The notes under the pieces: model-generated | Told to the model about the DNA's origin: nothing | The model's database searches: none | Seen by the model: the letters and a program-made list of their open reading frames with translations, nothing else | Shown here: positions 53,312 through 61,362 of the stretch, one piece after another | Layout: every line of letters starts with the position of its first letter | Position numbering within the stretch: the first letter of the stretch is position 1 | NCBI GenBank assembly: GCA_014656175.1 | Contig: BNBX01000007.1 | Coordinates: 3,447-67,446 of the forward strand | Source of the DNA: Streptomyces werraensis | GTDB lineage: Bacteria; Actinomycetota; Actinomycetes; Streptomycetales; Streptomycetaceae | Direction of reading: 5' to 3' | Length of the DNA: 64,000 bases | Made by a program: the position numbers and the translations under genes

Positions 53312-54322
53312 TCACGACTCCGTCGGCGGTTCCTCGGTCAGCCGGACCGTGCTGAGGATCTTCTGCACGGTCGCCTCGGGGATCTCGTCCTTCACGCCCG
53401 CCGCGCCGTACAGGTTCCAGGTGACGAAGTCGCCCGCGCCGTTCTTGAACGCGAACGTGATCGCCTTGCCCTCGCTGTCGCACTTGCCCTTCTGCGGCGT
53501 GCCCTCCGAGTGCGCCGTGGCCACATGCCCGGTGATCCCGGACTTCGTGGTGTACGGCTTCGGCGCGTCGTACTTCACGCTCTTCTTGTCGGGCTGCGTG
53601 TAACCGCCGAAGATCCACCACGGCACACGGGTCTCGGCCGCCTCCTTGGTGTCCTTCGCGCCGTTCTCGCCGCGGGTGCCGGCGGTGGCGAGCGCGGTGT
53701 CCTCGGTGCGGCCGTCCTTGTTCTCGTCCTCGGTGCACCACTTGGACTTCAGGTAGGCGGGGGCGGTGACGGTGGTGCGGCCCATCTCACCGTCCTTCTC
53801 CTCCCATTCGAAGCCCACGGAGGTGCCCGGCGACTCGATCTCCCAGTCACCCGGGACGTCGAACTTGGTGCCGAAACGGGTGTTCACGACGACCTGCCAG
53901 CCCGGGATCGTCGCCTTCTCGCCCTCGCCGCCGCGCGGGTTGCCCCCCGAGGCCGAGGGGGCCGGCTCGGCGGAGGCGTCCTTGGACGCGGTCGCGCTCG
54001 GCCTCGCGGGCTTCTTGCCGTCCGCCTCGTCGTCCTTGTCGCCGCCGAGCACCAGGAAACCGGTCACGCCCGCGGCCACGACCACCGCCGTCGCCGCGAT
54101 GATCGCCACCAGCTTCGTACGGTTGCCGCCACCGCCGCCGTCCCCCGGCTGCGGCATGCCCACGGTGGACGGCTGGCCCCACTGCGGCTGCTGCTGGTAC
54201 GGGTTCGGCTGCTGGTAGCCGGGTTGCTGGTACGGATTCGGCTGCTGGTACCCCGGCTGCTGGTACGGATTGTTCGACTGCGGGTTCTGCTCGCCCCCGG
54301 GCGGCTGCTGTCCTGGCCACAT
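53312..54322 (-). CDS. Membrane-anchored protein with Gln/Pro-rich cytoplasmic arm
   Basis: A 336-residue single-pass protein. The N-terminal 60 residues are repetitive Gln/Asn/Pro/Tyr (NPYQQPGYQQPNPYQQPGYQ-type units), then TM LVAIIAATAVVVAAGVTGFL, a Ser/Ala/Lys linker and an extracytoplasmic domain of about 190 residues (IPGWQVVVNTRFGTKFDVPG, WWIFGGYTQPDKKSVKYD) with two cysteines. I believe this C-terminal part is the Streptomyces DUF8017 domain, but am not certain. TAGGGT lies eight bases before the ATG. Confidence 0.83.
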   Translation of the reverse strand: MWPGQQPPGGEQNPQSNNPYQQPGYQQPNPYQQPGYQQPNPYQQQPQWGQPSTVGMPQPGDGGGGGNRTKLVAIIAATAVVVAAGVTGFLVLGGDKDDEADGKKPARPSATASKDASAEPAPSASGGNPRGGEGEKATIPGWQVVVNTRFGTKFDVPGDWEIESPGTSVGFEWEEKDGEMGRTTVTAPAYLKSKWCTEDENKDGRTEDTALATAGTRGENGAKDTKEAAETRVPWWIFGGYTQPDKKSVKYDAPKPYTTKSGITGHVATAHSEGTPQKGKCDSEGKAITFAFKNGAGDFVTWNLYGAAGVKDEIPEATVQKILSTVRLTEEPPTES

Positions 54323-54418
54323 GGGCAGCCACCCTAGCCGCGCCCCGACACGATTCGGTCACTGCCCTTTGACGGGGACGTAGCAAGCGGGTTCACGGAC
54401 CGCGGGCCCCGACGCGAG

Positions 54419-54464
54419 GCAGGGGGCTCACCGGTCCCACCGGACGGACCGGTGAGCCCCCTGC
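54419..54464 (-). terminator. Very long terminator hairpin
   Basis: GCAGGGGGCTCACCGGTCC (54419-54437) and its exact complement at 54446-54464 form a perfect 19-bp stem with an eight-base loop. It follows the cyclic-nucleotide-binding gene on the - strand by 17 bases. Confidence 0.9.
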
Positions 54465-54481
54465 GGCGCGGGCGGCCTCCC

Positions 54482-54946
54482 TCACACAGCCGCGCCGGCG
54501 CCGTACGGGCCGAACAGGTCGAGCAGCCGGATCCGGGCCGAGTGCAGCCGGTGGGCCACCACCTCGCCCACCCAGCGGGTCACCTCACGGCCCAGCTCCG
54601 CGTCCTCGTCGCACAGGGCGAGGACGGACGCGGCGTCGAACTCGTACGCCCGCACCGGGGTGGCCGCCTCTGCGCCCAGGTGCCAGACGTGCGGACGGAA
54701 CAGCCACGACCAGCCGACCAACTCGTTGTGCCCGAGCCGCTCGATGACGAGGGGCCGGCGGCCCGGCACCCGCATGTCCAGCTCCACGGTGCCGGTCCTG
54801 ATCACCCAGAACCGGTCCGCCCGGCCGCCCTCCTCGAACAGCCGGGTCCCTTGCGGGAAGGACACCTCGCGCGCGGCGGCCATGAGCCGCTCCCGGTGCT
54901 CTGCGGGCAGGGCACGCGGCAGGCTGGGGGACGGGGGAGCGAACAT
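54482..54946 (-). CDS. Cyclic nucleotide-binding (CRP-fold) domain protein
   Basis: A 154-residue stand-alone cyclic nucleotide-binding beta-barrel: VSFPQGTRLFEEGGRADRFW, VIRTGTVELDM, LGHNELVGWSWLF, and a C-terminal helix. There is no helix-turn-helix, so it is not a transcription factor by itself. The phosphate-binding cassette (VGWSWLFRPHVW) lacks the usual RxA arginine, so nucleotide binding is doubtful. GGGAGG lies six bases before the ATG. It may be a regulatory subunit for another protein. Confidence 0.85.
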   Translation of the reverse strand: MFAPPSPSLPRALPAEHRERLMAAAREVSFPQGTRLFEEGGRADRFWVIRTGTVELDMRVPGRRPLVIERLGHNELVGWSWLFRPHVWHLGAEAATPVRAYEFDAASVLALCDEDAELGREVTRWVGEVVAHRLHSARIRLLDLFGPYGAGAAV

Positions 54947-55177
54947 GGCGGGCCTCCCGGATACGAAGTGCGGGGCGTCGTCGGCATCTCCGCCGGCTGC
55001 TTCCAGAGTCCGCCCGTCCGCCGCCGCGCGCATGGGCCGACCGGCCCGGGTGGCGCGGCGAACGGCCCTGACCGGACGGCTTACCCCGACCCGGTAGGCT
55101 TCCCGACCGTGCCCCCCTCGACCGGGCGGCACGCACACGCACGGACACACGGCATCGGCGGACCGGAGGAAGAGGCG

Positions 55178-55825
55178 TTGCACGTCCAGGAATGGCTCGA
55201 GACCGTACCCGCGGTCGCCGTGTACGCGCTGGTGGGAATCGTCATCGGGCTGGAGAGCCTGGGCATCCCGCTGCCCGGCGAGATCATCCTGGTCTCCTCG
55301 GCGCTGCTGGCCTCCCAGCACGGTGACATCGACCCGGTGATCCTCGGCGTCTGCGCCACCGCCGGCGCGATCATCGGCGACTCGATCGGCTACGCCATCG
55401 GCCGCAAGGGCGGACGTCCGCTGCTGGCCTGGCTGGGCGGCAAGTTCCCCCGCCACTTCGGCGAGGCGCACATCGCGACCGCCGAGCGGTCCTTCCAGAA
55501 GTGGGGCATGTGGGCGGTGTTCTTCGGCCGCTTCGTCGCCCTGCTGCGCATCTTCGCGGGCCCGCTCGCGGGTGTGCTGCGCATGCCGTACTGGAAGTTC
55601 CTGATCGCCAACGTCCTCGGCGGCATCGTGTGGGCGGGCGGCACGACGGCGGTCATCTATTACGTGGGGATCGTCGCGGAGTCCTGGCTGAAGCGGTTCT
55701 CCTGGCTGGGGCTGGTGCTGGCGGTGCTGATCGGCGTGACGTCGATGCTGGTGCTGAAGCGCAAGGCGAAGAGGACGGCGGCCGCCGCGGAACCGACGCC
55801 GGCTCCGGCGCCGGTCGGCGACTGA
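55178..55825 (+). CDS. DedA family membrane protein
   Basis: A 215-residue VTT-fold protein: GIVIGLESLGIPLPGEIILV, GDSIGYAIGRKGG, FFGRFVALLRIFAGPLAGVL with the typical arginines, and PYWKFLIANVLGGIVW. DedA proteins are now linked to lipid-carrier flipping and membrane potential. The chosen TTG start at 55178 follows GGAGGAAGAGG directly. GTG at 55109, eight bases after TAGGCT, is in frame and would add 23 unusual residues (leaderless alternative). A short Ala/Pro/Lys tail ends the protein. Confidence 0.86.
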   Translation: MHVQEWLETVPAVAVYALVGIVIGLESLGIPLPGEIILVSSALLASQHGDIDPVILGVCATAGAIIGDSIGYAIGRKGGRPLLAWLGGKFPRHFGEAHIATAERSFQKWGMWAVFFGRFVALLRIFAGPLAGVLRMPYWKFLIANVLGGIVWAGGTTAVIYYVGIVAESWLKRFSWLGLVLAVLIGVTSMLVLKRKAKRTAAAAEPTPAPAPVGD

Positions 55826-55871
55826 CGTACGTCCTTGCGGCCGAGCGCCGGGTGGGGGCCGGTGAGGGCCG

Positions 55872-55895
55872 TTCGCGCGGTTCCCCGCGCCCCTG
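55872..55895 (+). repeat. Dispersed intergenic repeat, copy 2
   Basis: TTCGCGCGGTTCCCCGCGCC plus CCTG, identical at 23 of 24 positions to 21045-21068. Lies in the 135-base gap between the DedA gene and the convergent gamma-carbonic-anhydrase-like gene. Confidence 0.65.
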
Positions 55896-55960
55896 GGTCG
55901 GCTGCCCGGCCGGCACCCACAGGGGCACCGGTGCGACGGACACCCTCATGCGCCCGTCTC

Positions 55961-56491
55961 TCAGCCCTCGTGCTGATTCCGATGCGCCTTCGCCAGTTCC
56001 GCGTACATCGTCCCGTTGAGGGTCAGCCCCTCCCGCTCCTCCCGCGTCAGCTCCCGCCGCACCTTCGCCGGGACGCCCGCGACCAGGGAACCCGGCGGGA
56101 CCCGCATGCCCTGGGGGACAAGGGCCTGCGCGGCGACCAAGGAGCCCGCGCCGATCACCGCGCCGTTCAGCACCGTCGCGCCCATGCCGATCAGGCAGTC
56201 GTCCTCCACGGTCGCCCCGTGCACGACCGCGTTGTGCCCGACGGACACCCGCTCGCCCACGCTCACCGGGAACCCGGGGTCGGCGTGCAGGGTGCAGTTG
56301 TCCTGCACGTTGCTGCTCGCGCCCACGGTGATCGACTCCACGTCGCCCCGCAGTACCGCGCCGTACCAGACGCTCGCCCCGGCGTGCAGCGTCACGTCGC
56401 CGATCACGCTCGCCGTGGGCGCCACGAACGCCCCCTCGTCGATCCGCGGCTCCCTGCCGCCGATGCCGGTGATCAGAGCCTGGTGCGTCAT
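55961..56491 (-). CDS. Gamma-carbonic anhydrase-like hexapeptide protein
   Basis: A 176-residue left-handed beta-helix protein of the gamma-CA/YrdA/PaaY type: VIGDVTLHAGASVWYGAVLR, NVQDNCTLHADP and SVGHNAVVHGATVEDD contain the histidines that bind the metal. IGMGATVLNGAVIGAGSLVA continues the hexapeptide repeat. Carbonic anhydrase activity is possible but many members have none. ATG at 56491 gives a proper N-terminus (MTHQALITGIGG). It is divergent from the next hexapeptide gene. Confidence 0.88.
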   Translation of the reverse strand: MTHQALITGIGGREPRIDEGAFVAPTASVIGDVTLHAGASVWYGAVLRGDVESITVGASSNVQDNCTLHADPGFPVSVGERVSVGHNAVVHGATVEDDCLIGMGATVLNGAVIGAGSLVAAQALVPQGMRVPPGSLVAGVPAKVRRELTREEREGLTLNGTMYAELAKAHRNQHEG

Positions 56492-56596
56492 CTCGCCTCC
56501 TAGTCGGACGTCGGGGGAACGGTACGCCACCCGGTGGGGTGAAGATCACAGGGGCGCCGGCCCGTACCCGTCGCGCCCGCGGACTACGGTGAGCGG

Positions 56597-57424
56597 GTGC
56601 CGAAGCGCAAGAACACGTTCTCGTCCTGGCCGCGCCGCCTCGCCCAGCGCGCGGTCCACGCGGGCTGGGCCTGGGTGCAGCGCACGGGCTCGGTGACCGC
56701 CGAACACCCCGGCCGCTTCCGCTTCGGCGCGATGGGAACAGGTACCAGACTCGCCTTCCCGCTCGGCACGGTCTTCGGCGAGCCCTGGATCCGCATCGGC
56801 TCCCACTGCATCGTCGGCGAGCAGGTCACCCTCACCGCGGGACTGATGCCCGGCCTCGACCTCGGCCCCGAGCCGATCCTGCGCATCGGCGACGGCGTCG
56901 TGCTCGGCCGCGGCAGCCATGTCGTCGCCGACACCACCGTGACCATCGGCAGCGACTGCTACTTCGGCCCGTACGTCTACGTCACCTCCACCAACCACTC
57001 CTACGACGACCCGCACGAGCCCATCGGCAAGCAGTGGCCGCGGATGGAGCCGGTGGAGATCGGCCCCGGCTGCTGGATCGGCACCGGCGCGGTGATCCTG
57101 CCGGGCGCGCGCGTCGGGAAGAACGTGGTGGTGGCCGCGGGCGCGGTCGTCCGGGGCGAGGTGCCGGACCACTGCGTGGTCGCGGGCGCGCCCGCCCGGG
57201 TCGTACGCCGCTGGACGCCCGACGAGGGCTGGCAGCCGCCGCTGCGCACCCCGCCGCCCGTGCCGCTCCCCGACGACGTCACGCCCGACCAGCTGCGGGC
57301 GCTGTCGCGGCTCGACGAGGAGAGCGTGGCCCGCCTCGCGGAGCTGGACGAGGCCGGGCTGGACGGGGCCGGGCTGGACGCGCACGGCGCCGCGCGGCTG
57401 GCCGGGTCGGAGCCCGGCGCCTGA
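56597..57424 (+). CDS. Acyltransferase with hexapeptide repeats
   Basis: A 275-residue protein with a left-handed beta-helix core (IRIGSHCIVGEQVTLTAGLM, VTIGSDCYFGPYVYVTSTNH, IGPGCWIGTGAVILPGARVG), resembling maltose/galactoside acetyltransferases, plus a basic N-terminus and a long C-terminal extension. TACGGT ends six bases before the GTG, so it is probably leaderless. The acceptor is unknown; the highly basic N-terminus (KRKNTFSSWPRRLAQRAVHA) might mediate membrane contact. Confidence 0.85.
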   Translation: MPKRKNTFSSWPRRLAQRAVHAGWAWVQRTGSVTAEHPGRFRFGAMGTGTRLAFPLGTVFGEPWIRIGSHCIVGEQVTLTAGLMPGLDLGPEPILRIGDGVVLGRGSHVVADTTVTIGSDCYFGPYVYVTSTNHSYDDPHEPIGKQWPRMEPVEIGPGCWIGTGAVILPGARVGKNVVVAAGAVVRGEVPDHCVVAGAPARVVRRWTPDEGWQPPLRTPPPVPLPDDVTPDQLRALSRLDEESVARLAELDEAGLDGAGLDAHGAARLAGSEPGA

Positions 57425-57509
57425 CGTCCGCGCCGTACCCGCACCGGCCTCGCAGTACAGTGCGGTGAACCACCGGGTGCATCATCCGGACAGTCGAAAC
57501 GGACGGAAC

Positions 57510-58082
57510 GTGGCGGACCTCGACCTGCTGACCCGGTCCCTGGCGCGCAACGTCAAGCGCTGGCGCACCGAGCGCGGCTTCACCCTGGACATGCTCGCGG
57601 CCCGGGCGGGCGTCAGCCGCGGCATGCTCATCCAGATCGAGCAGGCCCGCACCAACCCGAGCATCGGCACGATCGTCAAGATCGGCGACGCGCTCGGCGT
57701 CAGCGTGCCCACGCTGCTCGACTACGAGCGGGGCCCGAACGTCCGGATCGTCCCCGCCGACCGCACGGTCCGCCTGTGGCACACCGAACGCGGCAGTTAC
57801 AGCCGGCTGCTGACCGGCACCGAGGCGCTCGGCCCGCTCGAGATGTGGGAGTGGCGGCTGATGCCGGGGGAGAGCAGTGACTCCGACCCGCACCCCGAGG
57901 GCACGGTCGAACTCGTCCACGTCACGGCCGGGGAGCTGACCCTCACCGTCGACGGGGAGGAGCACCGGGTGCCGGCCGGCGCCAGCGCCTCCTTCGAGGC
58001 CAACGCCCCCCACACGTACGGCAACGCGGGCGACGGGCCGATGGAGATGATCATGACCGTGTCGGTGCCGCCCGCGCAGTGA
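57510..58082 (+). CDS. XRE family regulator with cupin domain
   Basis: A 190-residue regulator: XRE helix-turn-helix (KRWRTERGFTLDMLAARAGV, SRGMLIQIEQARTNPSIGTI), then a cupin barrel (LGPLEMWEWRLMPGESSDS, HPEGTVELVHVTAGELTL, HTYGNAGDGPMEMIM). Such XRE-cupins bind small amines, sugars or hydroxamates. The GTG at 57510 follows GGACGGA; GTG at 57465 is excluded by TACAGT (57456-57461) placing transcription start around 57467. Next gene 44 bases downstream. Confidence 0.87.
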   Translation: MADLDLLTRSLARNVKRWRTERGFTLDMLAARAGVSRGMLIQIEQARTNPSIGTIVKIGDALGVSVPTLLDYERGPNVRIVPADRTVRLWHTERGSYSRLLTGTEALGPLEMWEWRLMPGESSDSDPHPEGTVELVHVTAGELTLTVDGEEHRVPAGASASFEANAPHTYGNAGDGPMEMIMTVSVPPAQ

Positions 58083-58125
58083 GACGGGCTCCGGACACCG
58101 CCCCGCCCGCTGTTACCGTGCCGCC

Positions 58126-58689
58126 ATGCGCGCACCCATCGGAAACTTCGGCCAGGCCGTCCCCGCCCCCGACTGCCTCGACGAGCTGACCGCCCCCGTC
58201 GCCGCCGCGGTCCGCGCCTGGAGCGGCAGCGTCCCCGCCGACCGGATCCTCTACGTCGAGACGGACCCGCAGTGGGCCGACACCGCCGTCTTCGTCGAGC
58301 ACTACGGCAGAGACCTGCTGGAGCGGTCGGCGAACTGCGTGGTGGTGGCGGGCAAGCGCGGCGGGGAGACCACGCTCGCCGCGTGCGTCGTACTGTCCAC
58401 CACCCGGGCCGACGTGAACGGGGTGGTGCGCCGCCATCTAGGCGTACGCAAGGCGTCCTTCGCGCCGATGGACACGGCGACGGAGGAGACCGGCATGGAG
58501 TACGGAGGCATCACCCCCGTCGGGCTGCCCGAGGGCTGGCCCGTGCTGGTGGACGCGGCCGTCGTGGACCTGCCGTACGTGCTGGTCGGCAGCGGGCGGC
58601 GGCGCGGAAAGCTGCTGGTGCCGGGCAAGGCGTTCGCCGAACTGCCGGGCGCGGTCGTGCTGGAGGGCCTCGGCAAGCCCGCCGCCTGA
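58126..58689 (+). CDS. YbaK/EbsC-like aminoacyl-tRNA deacylase family protein
   Basis: A 187-residue protein with the YbaK/ProX fold, members of which hydrolyse misacylated tRNAs. It shows VVVAGKRGGETTLAACVVLS and RRHLGVRKASFAPMDTATEE, then EYGGITPVGLPEGWPVLVDA. The lysine of the KR...VRK pattern may be the catalytic one. TACCGT ends six bases before the ATG, suggesting a leaderless transcript. It may be cotranscribed with the XRE-cupin gene. Confidence 0.86.
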   Translation: MRAPIGNFGQAVPAPDCLDELTAPVAAAVRAWSGSVPADRILYVETDPQWADTAVFVEHYGRDLLERSANCVVVAGKRGGETTLAACVVLSTTRADVNGVVRRHLGVRKASFAPMDTATEETGMEYGGITPVGLPEGWPVLVDAAVVDLPYVLVGSGRRRGKLLVPGKAFAELPGAVVLEGLGKPAA

Positions 58690-58732
58690 GCGGGCCGAAC
58701 CGGCCGAACCAGCCGGGCGGGCCGCGCGGGCG

Positions 58733-59953
58733 TCAGTACCGCGCGGCCGTGCCCAGGTACCGCTCGGCGAAGGCCGCCGCGGCGGCCGGCGAGCTGAACA
58801 GACGGCGCAGCCGCGCGAGCGCGGTGCCCGCGCGGAAGGGGTCGCCCGTCGCACTGCCGTGGTACAGCTCGGACAGCCACTGGGAGAACTCCTGGTAGTC
58901 CCACACCTGCCGCAGGCGCGCCTGCGAGTAGCCGGCCAGCCCGGCCTCGTCGCCCCTCAGCAGCAGCGCGACGAGGGCGTCGCCCAGCGCGAACGCGTCG
59001 TGCAGGGCCAGGTTGAGGCCCTTGGCGGCGATCGGCGCGACCAGGTGCGCCGCGTCCCCGGCGAGGCAGAGGCGGCCGAAGGTCATCGGCTCGGTGACAT
59101 AGTCGTGCATGTCCAGCACGCGCTTCTCGATCAGCGGACCCTCGGTCAGCGGCTCCGCGCCGGCCGCGCCCAGCCGGCGGCGCAGCTCCGCCCACACCCG
59201 CTCGTGCGGCCAGTTCTCCGGGGCGTCGCCGGGCGGGCACTGGAGGTAGTAGCGGGTCACCTCGGGACTGCGGGGCATCTGCCCGGCGAACCCGTCCGGA
59301 TGGCAGCCGAACAGCACGCGGTCCGCGGACGGCGGCGCCTGGGCGAGCAGCGCCAGCCAGCCGATGCCGTAGTCGTGCCGCGCCACCCCGGCCCGCCCGG
59401 CGACGGCCGCCCTGGTCACCCCGCGCGCGCCGTCGCACCCCGCGACGAAGTCGCACACGACGACCTCCCGGCGGCCGCTCTCCGGGCAGACGTACGACAC
59501 CGACGGCCGGTCCCCGTCCAGGCCGTGCACCCGCACGTCCCGCACCCCGAACCGCACGGTCCCGCCGCGCACGTCCGCGTACTCCCGCACCAGGTCCGTG
59601 ACCAGGAACTGCTGGGGATACACCCAGTGGTGGCCGCCCGTCAGCTCGTGGTAGTCGAACGGGTGGCGCCCGCCGTCGAAGCGGAACTCGCAGGCGGTGT
59701 CCCGTCGGGCCCGCTCCAGCAGGTTCCCGGCGAGACCCCGCCGCTCCAGGCCGCGCACCACCGGTTCCTCGATCACCCCGGCCCGCGGCCGTTGCTCGAC
59801 GAACTCCCGCGTCCCGCTCTCCAGCACCAGGCAGTCCACCCCCGCCGCCCGCAGCACGCACCCCACGGTGAGCCCGGCGGGCCCCGCGCCCACCACGACA
59901 ACCGGAAACCGTTGTGGAGCAAGGGAGTTGGGGGAGGCAGGCGTCTCGGTCAT
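58733..59953 (-). CDS. FAD-dependent hydroxylase, 4-hydroxybenzoate monooxygenase-like
   Basis: A 406-residue class A flavin monooxygenase of the PHBH type: VVVVGAGPAGLTVGCVLRAA, DFVAGCDGARGVTRAAV, LCLAGDAAHLVAPIAAKGLN. The PIAAKGLNLALHDAFALGDA run is characteristic of 4-hydroxybenzoate 3-hydroxylase, so protocatechuate formation is likely, though other hydroxybenzoates cannot be excluded. CATAAT ends six bases before the ATG: leaderless-type. It is followed at its start side by a terminator of the upstream CoA-binding gene. Confidence 0.89.
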   Translation of the reverse strand: MTETPASPNSLAPQRFPVVVVGAGPAGLTVGCVLRAAGVDCLVLESGTREFVEQRPRAGVIEEPVVRGLERRGLAGNLLERARRDTACEFRFDGGRHPFDYHELTGGHHWVYPQQFLVTDLVREYADVRGGTVRFGVRDVRVHGLDGDRPSVSYVCPESGRREVVVCDFVAGCDGARGVTRAAVAGRAGVARHDYGIGWLALLAQAPPSADRVLFGCHPDGFAGQMPRSPEVTRYYLQCPPGDAPENWPHERVWAELRRRLGAAGAEPLTEGPLIEKRVLDMHDYVTEPMTFGRLCLAGDAAHLVAPIAAKGLNLALHDAFALGDALVALLLRGDEAGLAGYSQARLRQVWDYQEFSQWLSELYHGSATGDPFRAGTALARLRRLFSSPAAAAAFAERYLGTAARY

Positions 59954-59971
59954 CGCGCCATTATGGCGTGA

Positions 59972-59993
59972 CCCGCCGTCCGGAACCGGCGGG
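59972..59993 (-). terminator. Terminator after the CoA-binding protein gene
   Basis: CCCGCCG-tccggaac-CGGCGGG, a 7-bp stem 18 bases beyond the stop of the - strand CoA-binding gene and before the hydroxylase start. Confidence 0.6.
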
Positions 59994-60010
59994 CCCGACG
60001 AGCGGACCTC

Positions 60011-60445
60011 TCAGGCGAGCCGCGGGATCTCGATGGCGGGGCAGCGGTCCATCACCATGTCCACACCCGCCGCACGTGTGCGCGCGTACGCCTCCTCGTC
60101 GACCACCCCGAGCTGGAACCACACGGCCTTGGCGCCCTTGGCCACCGCCTCGTCCGCGACCGCGCCTGCCAGGTCGCCGTTGACAAACACGTCCACCACG
60201 TCCACGTCGAAGGGGATGTCCGCGAGCGAGGCGTACCCCTGCTCCCCGTGCACCGTCTCCGCCTTGGGGTGCACCGGCACCACCCGCTTGCCGAACCGCT
60301 GGAGCACCTGCGCGACCCCGTACGCGGCGCGCTGCCGGTTGGAGGACAGGCCGACCACGGCCCAGGTGTCACCGGACTCGGTGAGGATCTTGCGGACCGT
60401 TGCGTCGTCGCCGTACACCGTCGGCCTCCCGAGGATCTGAAGCAT
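60011..60445 (-). CDS. CoA-binding (YccU-like) family protein
   Basis: A 144-residue Rossmann-fold CoA-binding domain protein of the YccU/CoA_binding_2 type: TWAVVGLSSNRQRAAYGVAQ, RVVPVHPKAETVHGEQGYAS, VVDVFVNGDLAGAVADEA, KAVWFQLGVVDEEAYAR. No enzymatic activity is known for such stand-alone forms. ATG at 60445 was chosen; the frame is open upstream into tandem repeats, where coding is unlikely. Confidence 0.86.
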   Translation of the reverse strand: MLQILGRPTVYGDDATVRKILTESGDTWAVVGLSSNRQRAAYGVAQVLQRFGKRVVPVHPKAETVHGEQGYASLADIPFDVDVVDVFVNGDLAGAVADEAVAKGAKAVWFQLGVVDEEAYARTRAAGVDMVMDRCPAIEIPRLA

Positions 60446-60501
60446 GATTGAGCTGACGTCCCCGTCAACCAGGCGCACGGCGCGGTGATTCCCGGCGCCG
60501 C

Positions 60502-60567
60502 GCGCCTCCCACGAGGGGCCACGCGCTCCTCCCACGAAGGGCCCCGCGCGTCTCCACGAGGGGTGGC
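60502..60567. repeat. Three tandem 22-base repeats
   Basis: Imperfect copies of GCGC-CTCCCACGAGGGGCC at 60502-60521, 60523-60544 and 60546-60567. Each contains CTCCACGAGGG or CTCCCACGA(A/G)GGG. They lie in the divergent gap between the CoA-binding gene and the next + strand gene. They could be operator arrays or a slipped-strand expansion. Confidence 0.6.
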
Positions 60568-60639
60568 GCCGCGCAAGTGACGGCGCGAAAAGCGTGCGAG
60601 ATACCTGCGTGCGCCCGCTCGCGCGCCTACGCTCGCCTC

Positions 60640-61362
60640 GTGCTGCGCATCACCGACGCCCGAACCGGCGAGCTCGTGGACGCCGCCCCCGCCCGGCGGG
60701 GCCTGACCCGTGTCGAGGCCCACCCACGGGGGCTCGACCCCACCGGCCTGCGTGTGCTGCTGGCCGCCGACCTGCTCGTGCGCGCCCTGGAACTCGGCGG
60801 CACCCCGGTGTGGGCGCTGCTCGCCACCGAGGGGCGGCACACGGAACTGCGCGCGGCGGCCGACGCGCTCGGGATCCGGCCCTTCGAGGACGGCGAGGGC
60901 GCCGCCGGGCTGGGCGAGGCCCAGGTGCTCCACGTCGTCGACGAGGGTGGCGGCGAGCCCGACGGCGTACGGGTCGCCGTCGCCCCCGTGACCTGGTCGG
61001 CCCCCGGCGCTCCGGACGAAGCCGACCAGGCCGCCCTGCGCCTCGCGCTGCTCACACACCCGAGGAACGTGCCCGCGGTGATCGACGCCGATGCGCTGGA
61101 GCGGGCCGGAGACACCCTCCACGGCTGGCGGAACGCGGTCGCCGACTGGGCGCGGCGGCCCTCACGCCCCGTGCCCGACGAGGTGCGCGCCGGCCTGCGC
61201 GCCGCGTGGGAGGACGACCTGGACACCGCCGCCGTGCTCGGTGCGCTCCGCGCGGTGGAGGGCGACCCCGGCTTTCCGGACGGCGCCCGCTTCGAGACGT
61301 ACGCCTACGCCGACCGGCTGCTCGGCCTCGACCTCGCCCGCGACCTCGGAAACCCCGCATGA
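60640..61362 (+). CDS. Truncated CysS/MshC-like hypothetical protein
   Basis: A 240-residue protein lacking the ATP-binding signatures of a tRNA synthetase but resembling other regions of cysteinyl-tRNA synthetase/MshC: VLRITDARTGELVDAAPARR, RVLLAADLLVRALELGGTPV, then AAWEDDLDTAAVLGALRAVE, like the helix of CysRS with DDLDTPxALAVL. HIGH and KMSKS motifs are absent. It is often annotated only as a hypothetical synthetase-like protein in Streptomyces. TACGCT ends six bases before the GTG, so the transcript may be leaderless. Its stop overlaps the SixA start. Confidence 0.72.
   Translation: MLRITDARTGELVDAAPARRGLTRVEAHPRGLDPTGLRVLLAADLLVRALELGGTPVWALLATEGRHTELRAAADALGIRPFEDGEGAAGLGEAQVLHVVDEGGGEPDGVRVAVAPVTWSAPGAPDEADQAALRLALLTHPRNVPAVIDADALERAGDTLHGWRNAVADWARRPSRPVPDEVRAGLRAAWEDDLDTAAVLGALRAVEGDPGFPDGARFETYAYADRLLGLDLARDLGNPA

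Noticed and set aside
55109..55177. GTG start for the DedA gene, 8 bases after TAGGCT
   Set aside because: It adds 23 residues unlike DedA N-termini, whereas TTG at 55178 follows a perfect GGAGGAAGAGG. It remains a possible leaderless alternative.
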